Origin: Reclinomonas americana ATCC 50394 | Taxonomy: Eukaryota > Jakobida > Jakobea > Jakobida | Length of the DNA stretch: 20,254 nucleotides | Assembly: GCA_048213135.1 (NCBI GenBank) | Contig: PS015435.1 | Coordinates: 2,661-22,914 of the forward strand | Direction: 5' to 3' | Shown: positions 1-10,425 of the stretch, one piece after another | Numbering within the stretch: position 1 is the first letter of the stretch | Layout of the letters: each line of letters begins with the position of its first letter | Notes under the pieces: generated by a model | The model's input: only the letters and a program-made list of their open reading frames with translations | What the model was told of the DNA's origin: nothing | Database searches by the model: none | Made by a program: the position numbers and the translations under genes

Positions 1-9
1 CACACACAC

Positions 10-344
10 CCTTGATCGTCGGCCCATCACGCAGCGCGGACGAACGGCGCACTTGTTCGGGGGTTGCCGGCAGTCTGACCTGCTCGGCGGGTGGACGAGC
101 CGCCGCCGCCACCGCCGGTGCGGGTGACCCCGTCGCCATCACCGTCGCCGACGGCACCGGCGACCCTGTCGCCGTATTCGTGGACGGCAGCTTTGGCATG
201 CCTGGCACGGGCAACGGAGTGGCACGGGCGAGAGTTGACCCTCCCGCCGGAGGGATGACTCCAAATGCCGGTTTCGCAGGAGCCGCCACACCAGTCGCTC
301 CAGCGCCCGACTGCGGCGGAAACATCAACTTCTTGTCATGCGCC
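10..344 (-). CDS. FG/Pro/Ala-rich exon, probably an upstream exon of the FG nucleoporin (partial)
   Basis: On the minus strand this piece is one open exon rich in Pro, Ala, Thr and Val. It contains a KPAFG motif and PVP/SPVPSA-type stretches, and ends ...GPTIK followed by a GT-rich donor at position 9. The composition matches the linker of the nucleoporin whose exons start at 773 on the other strand. If the piece were turned round, its donor phase (one base, G) would fit the acceptor phase at 773 (two bases, AT) and give GPTIK-DAASVRG. The plus-strand frame is also open but looks less protein-like. It could instead be part of a separate head-to-head gene. The assignment is an inference from composition and phase. 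Confidence 0.5.
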
Positions 345-720
345 NNNNNNNNNNNNNNNNNNNNNNNNNNNNNNNNNNNNNNNNNNNNNNNNNNNNNNNN
401 NNNNNNNNNNNNNNNNNNNNNNNNNNNNNNNNNNNNNNNNNNNNNNNNNNNNNNNNNNNNNNNNNNNNNNNNNNNNNNNNNNNNNNNNNNNNNNNNNNNN
501 NNNNNNNNNNNNNNNNNNNNNNNNNNNNNNNNNNNNNNNNNNNNNNNNNNNNNNNNNNNNNNNNNNNNNNNNNNNNNNNNNNNNNNNNNNNNNNNNNNNN
601 NNNNNNNNNNNNNNNNNNNNNNNNNNNNNNNNNNNNNNNNNNNNNNNNNNNNNNNNNNNNNNNNNNNNNNNNNNNNNNNNNNNNNNNNNNNNNNNNNNNN
701 NNNNNNNNNNNNNNNNNNNN
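345..720. other. Assembly gap (376 N)
   Basis: A run of undetermined bases. It lies between a minus-strand coding piece and a plus-strand gene of similar composition, so orientation across it is doubtful. Confidence 0.99.
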
Positions 721-772
721 TCACTCGTGTGTCGCTGCTGGGATGTCGATGCTCATTTGTCGGCGCCAACAG

Positions 773-3482
773 ATGCAGCGTCTGTTCGCGGTCCGCTGAC
801 CGATCTCACCCAGTTGTTTGACAAGTTGCGCGACGACACCGATGGCAGTGTGAAAAAGGTGAGAGCGAAGGGCGAGTGCTATCGCACGTCCGGTTGAATC
901 CCTGACATTGCACCTCGTGTACAGGCCTGCGCTGTGCTGGAGAAGTGCTGCAAGGACATGAAGAGTGGCGTGCCACCGGCCGAGGACCTTCCCCGACTGC
1001 AAGAGGAGGTGGGGGCGGTGCAGACAGACATGGTCGCGCTGAGGAAGCGGTCGGCGCGTCTCGAAAACATGGTGTGCGCCGTGCTCAACCAAAAGTCTCA
1101 CTGTTGCGTGTCGTCTCAGTCACGCGAGAGCACCTCTTTTTTTTTTGTATTGGCGGTGCTGACTCGCTGTTGCAGTGGAACGCCTTTCCGAGGCGGTGAT
1201 AAAGGCGGTCGCGGAGGCGCGAGATCCGTCGAATGCACCGGCCACGCGACCGCTCTCAGAGCCGCAGGCTGAGATGCGCAGCAAGATTGTGGAACGACTG
1301 CGGGTACGGCACAATCCATCGTCTCGTCTGGCTTGTGGTTGCTGTTGTTTGACATTGTTGTGATTGCTGTTTCGGCAGGCGGTGAAGCGCCAGGTTGACA
1401 ATGTGCAAAGTTGGCTGTCGGCCACAACACAGGAAGCACAACGAGCGTCGAGTGCCGCTTCCGGCGACTCGATTCCGCAGGTGGTTGTGCTTGTCGAGAC
1501 GGCCAAATTGCAGTACGAGCTCGCCTCGCGCAGCGCCGAGGTTCTTGACAAGCTGCACAGTCAGTCTCGCAGAGTTGCGGTGATAGACGGCTTTGCGAGG
1601 GGTTTATCTCGTGTCCACGGTCTCTGATCTCCTCGTCGATGCAGGTGGCCGAAGGTGTGCTGAGATCGGCGCGTGGATCGATGGCCCCGAGCATCCGTGA
1701 CCGGCAAGTGCCGGTGGATGTGAAACCGCGTGAGGCGCCGGCGTCGTCTGCGAAACGGTCGGCCGCAGGTGCCCATCGAACTACGGCGGACAGCGTTCGA
1801 CGCACGGCATTGCGGACGCTGCTCGAGAACAGGCGTGCCGAGCAGCTTCGTGTGGCGGCGCAACCAAAGCCGCTACCGGCGGGTGCCACTGCGTTGCTGG
1901 CGGCACCTGCTGCGGCCGCCGCCTCGGCCACGCCGCCACTTGCCCTGGTACCGAATCCGCTGCGTAATGCACCGGCGGCTGCCGTGGTGGCGGCTCCCGC
2001 GGCAACAGCCACGACGACAACGACGACCACTACAGCAATCACGAAACCAGCAACGACCACGGTGACGACAGTGAAGCCCCTGGCAACTCCACTGGCCAAG
2101 CCGCTGGTGGCGCCGGCCTCTGCCGCCGCCGCACCAGCACCATCGGCCACTGTCACCGTCGTCAAGCCGGCAACGTCACCATCCCCGTCGCCCTTGCCGA
2201 AACCAGCAGTAGCGGTAACGCCTGCGTCGGCGTCACCGACTCCCACACCGCAGCCCGTGTCCACTGGAGCAGCGGCAGCCGCACCAGTAAGTACGGCACC
2301 GGCCGCCAAACCGCCTCTGTCGAGCTTTGCATTCGGCAAGCCGAACGTGCTAACTGGCGGCGTTGCCAAGCCGCTGTCCGCAACAGCAAGTGGCACACCA
2401 CCTACTCTCAAGGCGTTCCCGGCGGCCACGCCCGTGACACGGTCACCACCGACCACAGCGCCGACTACTCCAGCCATTGTTAGTGTGATTGACGAGAGCA
2501 AGGCGCCATTCAGTCCGCAAGATGCGACTGCGGGCCGTCGCGTGAATGGCGACGGTGAGCAGAACGCGGCACCGGCATCCACTCCCTCGCTGCCGCCGCT
2601 GCCAGCCGATATTGACGACGACGCAGAGTTCGACGCCGTGCTCGCCGCAGGTGACGCCGACAGCATGTCCGCAGTACCTGGTGCGTAGTTTGTTGTCTTT
2701 GTCTCGACTTACGCGTTCTCTGACTCGTTTGTCGGATAATAGCTCAACCGATCAAACCTCCGTCGACGACGACCACCAAACCCGCTGGCGCGCTCAGTTT
2801 CGGCGGTCTCTCACTTGGTGGCGCTGCAGGCGGCGGAAGTGCGTCGCGGGGAGCACTCAGCTTTGGAGGCAGTGGTGGTGCTGGTGGCAGTCAGTTCCCC
2901 TCGGTAGCTCGCGGTGCTTCAGCCACTATTGCCAGTCCGCTGTTCCCCAGTGGCGCCGGGCGGGGGGCTGGTTCTCTTGCCTCGCCACCGGCTGCTGGCG
3001 GCGCTTCCCCTGCCACCGGCAAGGCGTTTGCTTTCGGCCCGTCAAACCCGCTGTTGGGCGGAGCAGGCCGATCAGCTGCGCCGCCAGCTCAATCGGGCGG
3101 CTTGTTGCGACCACCGACGTTCAGCTCCTCGGCAGTGCCCGGTGTGCAACCAGGAGGTGGAGGAGGTGGTGGTGGTGCTGCTCCCGCAGCGCAGCCACGA
3201 TTCGGCAGCAGTACGTTTGGCGCTGCGGGTGGTGGTGGTTTTGGCTCGAGCACGTTTGGCACCAGCACGTTTGGTGGCAGCTCATTCGGCAGCGGCGCTC
3301 CGGGCGCGTCGGCGAGACCAGTGGGCTCTTTTGTTGCGTTCCGCCACTTTGTGGAGTCACAACAACCATGTCGCCCATCATTGTTGTTGTTGTTGTTTCA
3401 CTAGGGAGGAGGACGGGGGACTGCCAATGCGTTCTCCACACTGGCCAGTGCTGCAGCACAGCAGCGACAAGCCGAGCAATAA
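773..3482 (+). CDS. FG nucleoporin, Nup214/Nup159-like, 5' end missing
   Basis: Exons: 773-858, 925-1102, 1176-1303, 1379-1573, 1645-2680, 2743-3332, 3405-3482; all phases agree and the stop is TAA at 3480. The order is a helical, heptad-rich region (exons 1-4, for example LPRLQEEVGAVQTDM and SAEVLDKLHSQ), then about 330 residues of Ala/Pro/Thr/Lys linker with an AFG motif, then a Gly/Ser-rich tail with about ten FG motifs (SFGG, FAFGPS, RFGSS, TFGAA, GFGSS, SFGSG, SFGGG). FG repeats bind transport receptors in the nuclear pore channel. Coiled coil plus linker plus C-terminal FG tail suggests a cytoplasmic-side nucleoporin such as Nup214, but the beta-propeller that would confirm this is not in the window. 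Three of the six introns start GTTGCG. The gene converges on thymidine kinase 71 bp away. Confidence 0.82.
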
Positions 3483-3553
3483 TGACACAACTGAGAGAAA
3501 TATACAGTGTGTGCAAGGAATTGGTTTATTTTCTTCTGTGTGTCTCCCTCCAA

Positions 3554-4361
3554 TCACATGTCGTCTGACACGGGTTCCGCTCGCTCCACGTCACCATCCT
3601 CCAGATCATCGGCAGCGACCGCATCGCCCGCCATTCCCTTTTCTACCACCACCACCACACCGCTCATGCGCGTGCCACTGGACGGCTTCCTATCGGCGTG
3701 GAAGCAGCGGCGGCACACGGCGACGTACTTGTCGGCGCCACCAATGACCTCCACCGCACAGTCGCTGACAATGCGCTTGGAGAAGTGCGCGTCCTCGCCA
3801 CACGACATGCACACGGCAGTGAGCTTGACCACTGCCTCGGCCATTGGCAGCAGCTCCAGCACAGCACCGAATGGCTTTTGCTGGAAGGTGCCATCGAGCG
3901 CGGCCACAATCACCGTCTTGCCGAGGTTGGCGGCCTCGTCGCAGAATGACACCAGATCGGGGAAGAACTGACCCTCATCGATGCCAATGCAGTCGTGCGA
4001 GGCCACCAAGTGCGCTGCCTCGCTCAGTCGCTCACACGGGAACGCCGAGTACAGTTGTCTGTTGAGAACAGAGAGCGAGTGTGAGGTTTTCGCGCGCGCG
4101 CATCGTATTCGCATCATGACGTGTCTGCGCAACTGGTCGTGCGTGGCCACGCAGTCGTCTGAGTACCGCACATCGCGCTTGTACTTGAGCACAAGACACT
4201 TGCGACGCGCCAGTGTGTGTCGCTTCACACGTCGCAAGAGCTCAGTCGACTTGCCAGCGAACATCGGGCCCAAGATCAACTGTGTGTGAGCGTGTGAGTG
4301 AGTGCGTGACAAAGAGAGAGTGTGAGAAGTGGCGCGAAACTTCAACACTTCCACGATCCAT
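3554..4361 (-). CDS. TK1: Thymidine kinase, TK1 (type II) family
   Basis: Three exons, complement(3554-4058, 4134-4279, 4341-4361), encode 223 residues; human TK1 has 234. The enzyme phosphorylates deoxythymidine with ATP in the salvage route to dTTP. Visible motifs are the P-loop GPMFAGKST (residues 11-19), GIDEGQFFPD with the catalytic Glu84, LDGTFQQKPFG, zinc-binding pairs Cys139/Cys142 and Cys171/Cys174, and the thymidine-binding VIGGADKY (160-167). The first exon encodes only seven residues (MDRGSVE) before a GTTTCG donor; the second intron starts GTTGCG and restores THDQ-QLYSAF. The C-terminal tail is divergent, with a VVVVVEK run, and I see no KEN-box degron. The gene is divergent from the BLTP3-like gene, with E2F-like sites between them. 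Family identity is very secure. Confidence 0.95.
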
Positions 4362-4363
4362 GA

Positions 4364-4424
4364 TTGGCGCGCTCGAAAGGGTTTGCGATGTGTGTGAGTG
4401 TTTGCGTTGATTTTGGCGCGCGCG
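4364..4424. promoter_or_regulatory. Two E2F/DP-like sites in the TK/BLTP3 divergent promoter
   Basis: TTTTGGCGCG at 4411-4420 matches the E2F consensus TTTSGCGC. A second GC-core element, ATTGGCGCGC, lies at 4364-4373 just upstream of the thymidine kinase ATG. The whole divergent intergenic region is 135 bp (4362-4496). Thymidine kinase is a classical E2F target at G1/S in animals. That the sites work here is inferred. Confidence 0.45.
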
Positions 4425-4496
4425 GGCGTGGACAAACCACAATGCATTTGTCTATTGTCCCGTTGTGTTGTGCTGCGTGCAGTGAAGGGCACACAC

Positions 4497-7400
4497 ATGG
4501 AGCGTTTCATCCTTCTGTTTATCAAAAAGTACCTGGTGAGCATTGCATGCGTGCATGAAAAGAAAGAGTGGAGAAATATGTGATTGTTAATTTGTCCGAT
4601 GACTTTCTCTCCCTCTCCCCGCCCCTCTCTCACACACACTCATACACTCACACCATTGCCTTGTTGTGTGTGCGTGTGACGACTTGCGCAGGTGGTGTTC
4701 GTCAAGGTGCGGGACATGGCGAGGATGCGTGTCTTGCGCTCTCTCTCACTGTGTGTTTTCGCGCACAGAACTTTCACCGTGACCAGTTCAAGTTCTCGCT
4801 GTTAAAGGGACAGACGCAATTGACGGGTCTCGGTCTGTGAGAATGCTGCTGGGATCATTTTTCCTTGTTTGTTGTTGTTCATTGCGGCAATGTGGCAGAA
4901 CTCAATGTGCATGTGATCAACGACTTATTACGAACCGCGGGCCTCGGGCAGTTAGCTGTAACGCGGGCCTACATTAACAAAGTCGTCGTGCATGTTGCGT
5001 CTTGAGGCGCCTGTCGATCAACAAGAAGCTGGTGTTGAATTGCAGCGATGCAGGTGTCGGTCACCAAGCTCAAGAGCAAGCCGCTGTACTTGGCCGTCGA
5101 TCAGGTGGAGATTGAGATCGAGGAGACGGAGACGTGGGAGAAGGGCAAGGGGCTGCTCAACAAGCTGTTTGGTCTCGACAAGAAGAAGAAGAGGTGAGGC
5201 GACTGCACAGCGATCGGTGGCCTGTGCGTGTGCTGAATGTAGTGTTCGACTGGTGCAGCGACAAGCCCAAGCCGCACAAGTATGATCTCGGCGATCGCAT
5301 TGGAGACGGCATTGCGCTGAGTGTCAATCAGCTGTCGCTTGGCGTGCAGTTCGGGAAGCCCTCACTCGGCATCAATCGGTGCATTTTGCTACATGATCAT
5401 TGCGTCTCGTGTGCCTGTGGCCACTGACCGCGTGTGTGCGTGTGTGTGTGGGGACCACAGACCTGCGCGCCTGGTGGTGGAGCTGGCGGGCATTTCGATG
5501 AATGCCACGAACTGCCGATGGGAGGTGGTGCCGCTGAAGGAGTGCATCCCCAACGTGACGAAGCGCATGGAGGAGATGTATGTGTTCAAGGTTGCCAAGG
5601 TTGAGCGACTGCGGGTGTATTTGACCACGCAGTCGCGCGGTGTGCTGTCACTGGTGGAGCACCTAGGAGCGATCATTCGCATCGCCATTCGCAAGAAGGT
5701 GCAGGATGTGGCCGTCATCTCCACCAACATTGATGTGATTGTCGACCTGGTCAACGTGCGCATCGACGCACGCACCATTCTCGAGCTCGGCTGCCTCATG
5801 TCCTACGTTGGACTCGCGTTCCTGCGGAAGCCTCCATCGGCCGCTGGAGGCGCGGTGGGTCGCGTTGGCGGAAGCGCAGTGGGATCATCGTCGGAGGAAA
5901 GGTGCGGTGTGGCAGTTCTTACAATCCCTCGAATGTGTGACGTGAACTCGCTCCCGACACAGTGGCATGCTTGCTGGATCATCAATGGAGGACGATGACA
6001 TGCGGGCCATTCAGGAGGCGCTGGCAGTGGACGAGGTGCGATGTCGTATGCAATGTGAGTGCTGAAGCACTGCACCTGTTGCTCATTACGCTTGCAGGAG
6101 CTGGGCATGATTGGCGACACGGACTCGGTGATGGACACGGAGGTGGAAGATTCAAGTAGGGTGCGTAGTTGTGTGCACGTCCACACCTGCATGATGTGAT
6201 CTCATGTTGAGCTTCACAGGCCGTCGACGATCATTATGTCCCCGATTACGGTTCCGATGTGGTGCCGCCGCTGGTGGCCAACGTGTTTGTCGACAACGTC
6301 TCGCTGATGATGGTGGAACCGTCGGTGGGCGATGTGGTGTTTGGCGTCACAGCGAGAGATATTAGGGTGCGTCGTTTGGTTCATATTTCCGCTCGTGTTT
6401 CCCTTGTCCTGAGAGGTCTTTACAGTTATCTGTGATTCAAGTGGACGCTGAATCAGCACCCGTGATGCAAGCAATCATTCCCGAGTTCACGCTCGTGGAC
6501 ACGCAGCCGGGCGCGAATCACTTCAAGGTTCACACAGCGGAGGCCGAGGAACGGGATCGTTGCGTGTGCCTCGCCTTGTTGTACAGACTTCCCGCTTGCT
6601 ATTGCTCGACTCACCGTCAGTGGTCTCGCACAGCCACATCAAGGGAAGTACGCGGAGCGTTGTGGCCTCGCTTCCAGCGCTACGATTTGCCTTCGTGGAT
6701 CGAGGCGCGCGCCTTTCCCGGTGCGTCGGCTGTTGTCCGCTCTCCCGTGTTCCGTCCACTGATTGCTTTCTCCGCACAGAATTCCGTCGGCAGGGTCTGC
6801 GTCTGCGCTTTGTGTTGGAGCCGCCACCAAAGGACAAGATTGTCGAAGTACACCTTTACAATCTGGCGGTATGTGTGCGAATGTGTGTGCGTGCGAAGCG
6901 TGTGTATCGCTCACGGTGTGCACAGGTCGACATCAATCGATCACTTCTGGAGACTCTGGTGACCATGGCGCGTGGAGTGGTGGCCATGCTGCCGGACTAT
7001 CTGTTTGCCACTGGCTTCCCACCCTTCAAGCTCGACATGCAAGTGCATCTGCAGGTGGACGAGTTCAAGCTGCGCATTCTGCCGTCCACATTTTTCGAAA
7101 ACTCCCCGCCGCTGGAGATCGACGTCTATGACTGTGCGTTGCTCCTGCATACACACACACGCATGACACCATTAAGTGTCCCAGCTGTGATATATGACGT
7201 GCTGTCACTGCAGTGATTGCCATGATCAATCCTCATCTGGAGCTCGACACTATTCCGTTTGACGAGGCCTTTACGGCGCACCAGGTCGCGCTCGGCTCCA
7301 TCAAGGCTCCCGAAGGTGCGTATCTGTGACAACTGTTGCGTGCGGTGAGTGCGGATAGCTCATGCGCAAGTGCGTGCAGTGTCACCCAAGGCGCGCGAAC

Positions 7401-10335
7401 GACTGGATGCGCAGCGCCACACGCTGCAGATGATGGCCGCCAACTTGTGGGGCATCCACACGCTGAAGGCCAAGGTACTACTGTGCGCAGCTCACTCGCG
7501 TGTGCCATTGGCAGTCGCGCTCATCTGCGTCCTTTGCCAGGTCTCGTTGATGGATTTGCAAGTGCGACTCGGCGACCAAGACGGCAGCTTGGTGCATCTG
7601 TTGCTGCCGCTTTGCCTTCGCGCTCAGGCGGCTGTGCAGCTGGACACTGGGGTACGGCGTCTCTAGTGTGTGTGTGACTCGTATTGTATTCTCTGCTCAT
7701 TTGCCACCACCACCACGCAAGATCTCTGTGTTTTACCAAGCACTGGCCTCGGTGGAGATGACCGCAGTGCAGGCCACGATGACGGAGTGGCAGTTTCGTG
7801 TTTTTTTGCATTCAAGGGGAGACTGCCTGTGGTGATTGTACTTATTTCTCTGTCTCACAGGATCTCGCAACTGGAAAATGTTGTCAAGGGTCTGCAGGCC
7901 ATCATGGAGCCGCTGCTGTCGGCCGTCGAGGCTGCCGCGTCGGCTCGAAAGGCAGCCGCCGATGTGCCACAGTCGCCAGAGGTAGTGTCGTCGTTTGCCT
8001 CCGCCGCCGCCACCATGACAGCTGCACTTCTCGGACCATCGCCACCGCCACCACCGCCCCCAGAGCCCACCGGTCCGCCACTCGTGGGTCTGTGACATCT
8101 TTATTGTTGTGTCTTTGGCTTGTCACTCTGTAGACTCACTGTGTGTGGCGTGTCGCAGAGCTCATCATGAACAAGTTTATTGCCACGGTGTTTATTGAGA
8201 GGCTGAGTGTGGAGCTGCCGCGCATGCTGCAGGTGGTCGACGTGCAGCTGCAAAGCATTCACGCGACACCGTTCCAGGTGGTGGCTGAGAGGTGTGTTGC
8301 TCATTCTAATGAGGTGTTCGAAATATTGCCACTCACTGCGTCCGAGCAGGCACGGCCCTGGAATGTTGCCACAGGTCGCTGTGCGCACAAGTGTGGATCT
8401 CGGTGTGGGGAACCACAAGCTGGAAGTCTCGGTGTGTGTGTATGTGTGTCTCTCTCTCCTATACTGAATTCCCTGTCTCCAACTCACGCTTCACTCTGCG
8501 GGTATCATCGTGCAGCTCCTGGAGAGCGAGTCGCTGCGCTCGTCGGGAACTGGCATGGGCCGAATGGCGTCACAATCGGCGGCAGCGCGCAACCCAGACG
8601 AAGAAGTCGATCGCTTCCTCTTGCGCCTGCGCAGTGCCATCGACGAGGCCAAGAGTGTGACGGCGGACTTGCGCGAGGCCATGAATTCGCTGCCGGGTGC
8701 CCTCCCCAATGGCGGGAGCAGTCACGACGATCTCTCCATGTTGTCCGAGGCCACAGAGACCAGCAGCATGAGCGGCTCGTCTGGCAGCGGCCGCCACCTG
8801 CCGACGTCACCGGGCGGTATTCCCGGTGGTCCCCCGAGGTCGCCCGTGTCGCCGATGCCGCCGACTGTGGAGCAGCTCACTGCTGGTCCCTCGAGCTGGT
8901 TGCAAGACATTGTGCTGCAGGGCACCTTCCTCAAAGAAGGTGCGTGTGTTTTTCTTGAAGCCAACTGCCACTTCCCGCGGGTGTGATTCACCCGTTGTTG
9001 CAGGCTCACGTGTCAAGTCGTGGAAGAGTCGGTACTTTATCCTGAGCCGCAAGGCGCTGTTCTATTTTGAAGACGAGTCGGTGAGTGACTTCGTGCTCGG
9101 TGATGATGAGTGTACGCGCTTTGACTAAGCGTCTGTGGTGGCACAGTCGTCCAGATCGGTCTCTCGGAAGCCGCTGGGCGTACTGCTGCTGAATGGCGCG
9201 TCGCGTGCAGTACGCGACCTCTCGAAGGAGCACCAGAGCAAGAAGCGTTTCGTGTGCTTCTTTTTGTGTGCAGCGTTCGTTCTTTTCTCACACTCTCTCG
9301 CAGCGTACGTGATTGCCATCACGTCGGGAGATCGCACAATGTTTGTGTCCATGGAGCGAGAGGGCGAGATGCAGAGCTGGCTGCAGCGCATTCACATTAT
9401 CGCAGACTCCATCGGCCGCCAGGCGTTGATCAAGGTGAGCAGTTGTGGTCTTTGCTTTTCTTTTGTTGCTGCGCGCAGCGCGCTAATATATCGATTGCAC
9501 AGCCGACGACCCCACCCGAATCGCACCACCACCACCCCCATCACCATCATCATCACAGCGACCTTCCGTCCGACACGGCCACCCGCTTGGTGAGTCCCTC
9601 TGTGCGGCAGCCTGTTGTCTTTTGCATCGTTTGATGCTGATGTGATGACAGGCCGATTTGCGCGTCAACATGCTGCGTCGGCTGGAGCAACTCGAGCACA
9701 CCATGTCCAGCATGCAGCACAGTGCCGCTGGCCTGCGTGTCGTGTCGAGTTGCGCACGAACTGTCGCAGACTGCCTTGTCATCATTCCGTTCCTCACCCG
9801 CGACGGTCGCAGAGTTGCAATCGGCCGGTCGTGCACAGGAAGCGAGTGGAGCGGTGCTGGCCGACGTGCTGTCACGCCTGCCGTTTGTCACCGATCCCAC
9901 CGACGACGCCATGATTGCGCTGGAGCGACAGTACGACCGGCTCGGCGACTCGGTGGTGCGTCGTCGTCGTCGTCGTCTTCCCTCTCCACTTTCGCTCCCT
10001 CACATCCACCACCACAGCACGGCACTCCACCGCTGCACGTTGTCATGTCATCACCAGCCTTCGACTCTCCCTCCTCCGTCACGTCCTCGGTGCGTTGTAC
10101 ACACACACCCCGCCGCATAGCCCGATCGCTCATTCGCCGCGCACAGCATTCCCACGCCCTCTCAGCCGGCGGCCGCCCACGCAACGCCTCCTTTGGCGAA
10201 CTCTCCGTGGGCTCCGAAGACGGCTCCCTCAGTGCCCTCTCCCAAGCCGTGGCCGATCGCGACGCTCGACTCGCCGCCGCCGAGCGACGTCTCCAGCAGC
10301 TCGAAACATCCTCCGCCTCCGACGATCGACCATAA
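4497..10335 (+). CDS. Bridge-like lipid transfer protein, BLTP3/SHIP164 (UHRF1BP1)-like, with C-terminal PH domain
   Basis: Thirty exons sum to 3840 nt, 1279 residues: 4497-4535, 4692-4706, 4769-4832, 4899-4993, 5054-5193, 5259-5378, 5461-5901, 5963-6035, 6098-6160, 6220-6366, 6426-6558, 6634-6720, 6780-6868, 6926-7133, 7214-7315, 7380-7474, 7541-7651, 7722-7792, 7861-8087, 8159-8313, 8375-8431, 8516-8939, 9004-9080, 9147-9246, 9304-9434, 9503-9589, 9652-9736, 9813-9955, 10018-10089, 10147-10335. The N-terminus is a chorein-type domain (KNFHRDQFKFSLLKG, then LNVHVINDLL and VTKLKSKPLYLAVDQ) aligning with UHRF1BP1. These proteins form hydrophobic grooves that move bulk lipid between membranes. 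Later come a coiled coil (about 697-735), a poly-Pro stretch, a PH domain (about 975-1083), a poly-His tract and C-terminal coiled coils. Family assignment rests on the N-terminal third. Exon 12 boundaries are the least certain. Confidence 0.85.
4692..4706 (+). other. 15-nt microexon (VVFVK) in the BLTP3-like gene
   Basis: The exon is flanked by cgcag and gtgcgg. It keeps phase 0 on both sides and turns FIKKYL-NFHRDQ into FIKKYL-VVFVK-NFHRDQ. That matches the spacing of the UHRF1BP1 N-terminus (ILKHLSRFTKNLSPDK). Without it the domain would be five residues short. Confidence 0.75.
8913..9434 (+). other. PH domain coding segment (exons 22-25) of the BLTP3-like gene
   Basis: The joined reading is GTFLKEGSRVKSWKSRYFIL, then LFYFEDES, PLGVLLLNGAS, YVIAITSGDRTMFVSMERE and a final helix MQSWLQRIHIIADSI with the conserved Trp. 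This is a full pleckstrin-homology fold pattern of about 105 residues, with a basic KSWKSR beta1-beta2 loop suited to phosphoinositide binding. It is cut by three introns, one with a GTTTCG donor. Confidence 0.85.
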
Positions 10336-10405
10336 TAACACACACACACAAGCGCACACACAAACCATGCTTCATTCTCACTGGCTGCTGCTTGCCTCCG
10401 ACGAC

Positions 10406-10425
10406 NNNNNNNNNNNNNNNNNNNN
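10406..10425. other. Assembly gap (20 N), probably larger in reality
   Basis: A round 20-N run at the point where the methyltransferase still lacks roughly 70-100 C-terminal residues. None of these can be found in the 70 bases between this gap and the stop codon of the BLTP3-like gene. The gap length is probably a placeholder. Confidence 0.8.

Noticed and set aside
1137-1146. T-run resembling an RNA polymerase III terminator
   Set aside because: It is the polypyrimidine tract of intron 1103-1175; no Pol III promoter elements or RNA structure lie before it.
1116-2666. Long (516-codon) minus-strand open frame opposite the nucleoporin
   Set aside because: It is a shadow of the Ala/Pro/Thr-rich plus-strand linker: low-complexity Gly/Ala/Val composition, no domain, and it crosses clear plus-strand introns.
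3321-3332. Alternative donor GTGGGC at 3321 in the nucleoporin
   Set aside because: It is also in phase, but using GTTGCG at 3333 keeps VGSF and creates an SFGGG repeat across the junction, which fits the FG tail better. The difference is only four residues.
6621-6633. Acceptor at 6620 for exon 12 of the BLTP3-like gene
   Set aside because: With the GTTGCG donor at 6559 it puts exon 12 in a frame that clashes with the next normal intron (6721-6779). The acceptor ending at 6633 keeps all phases.
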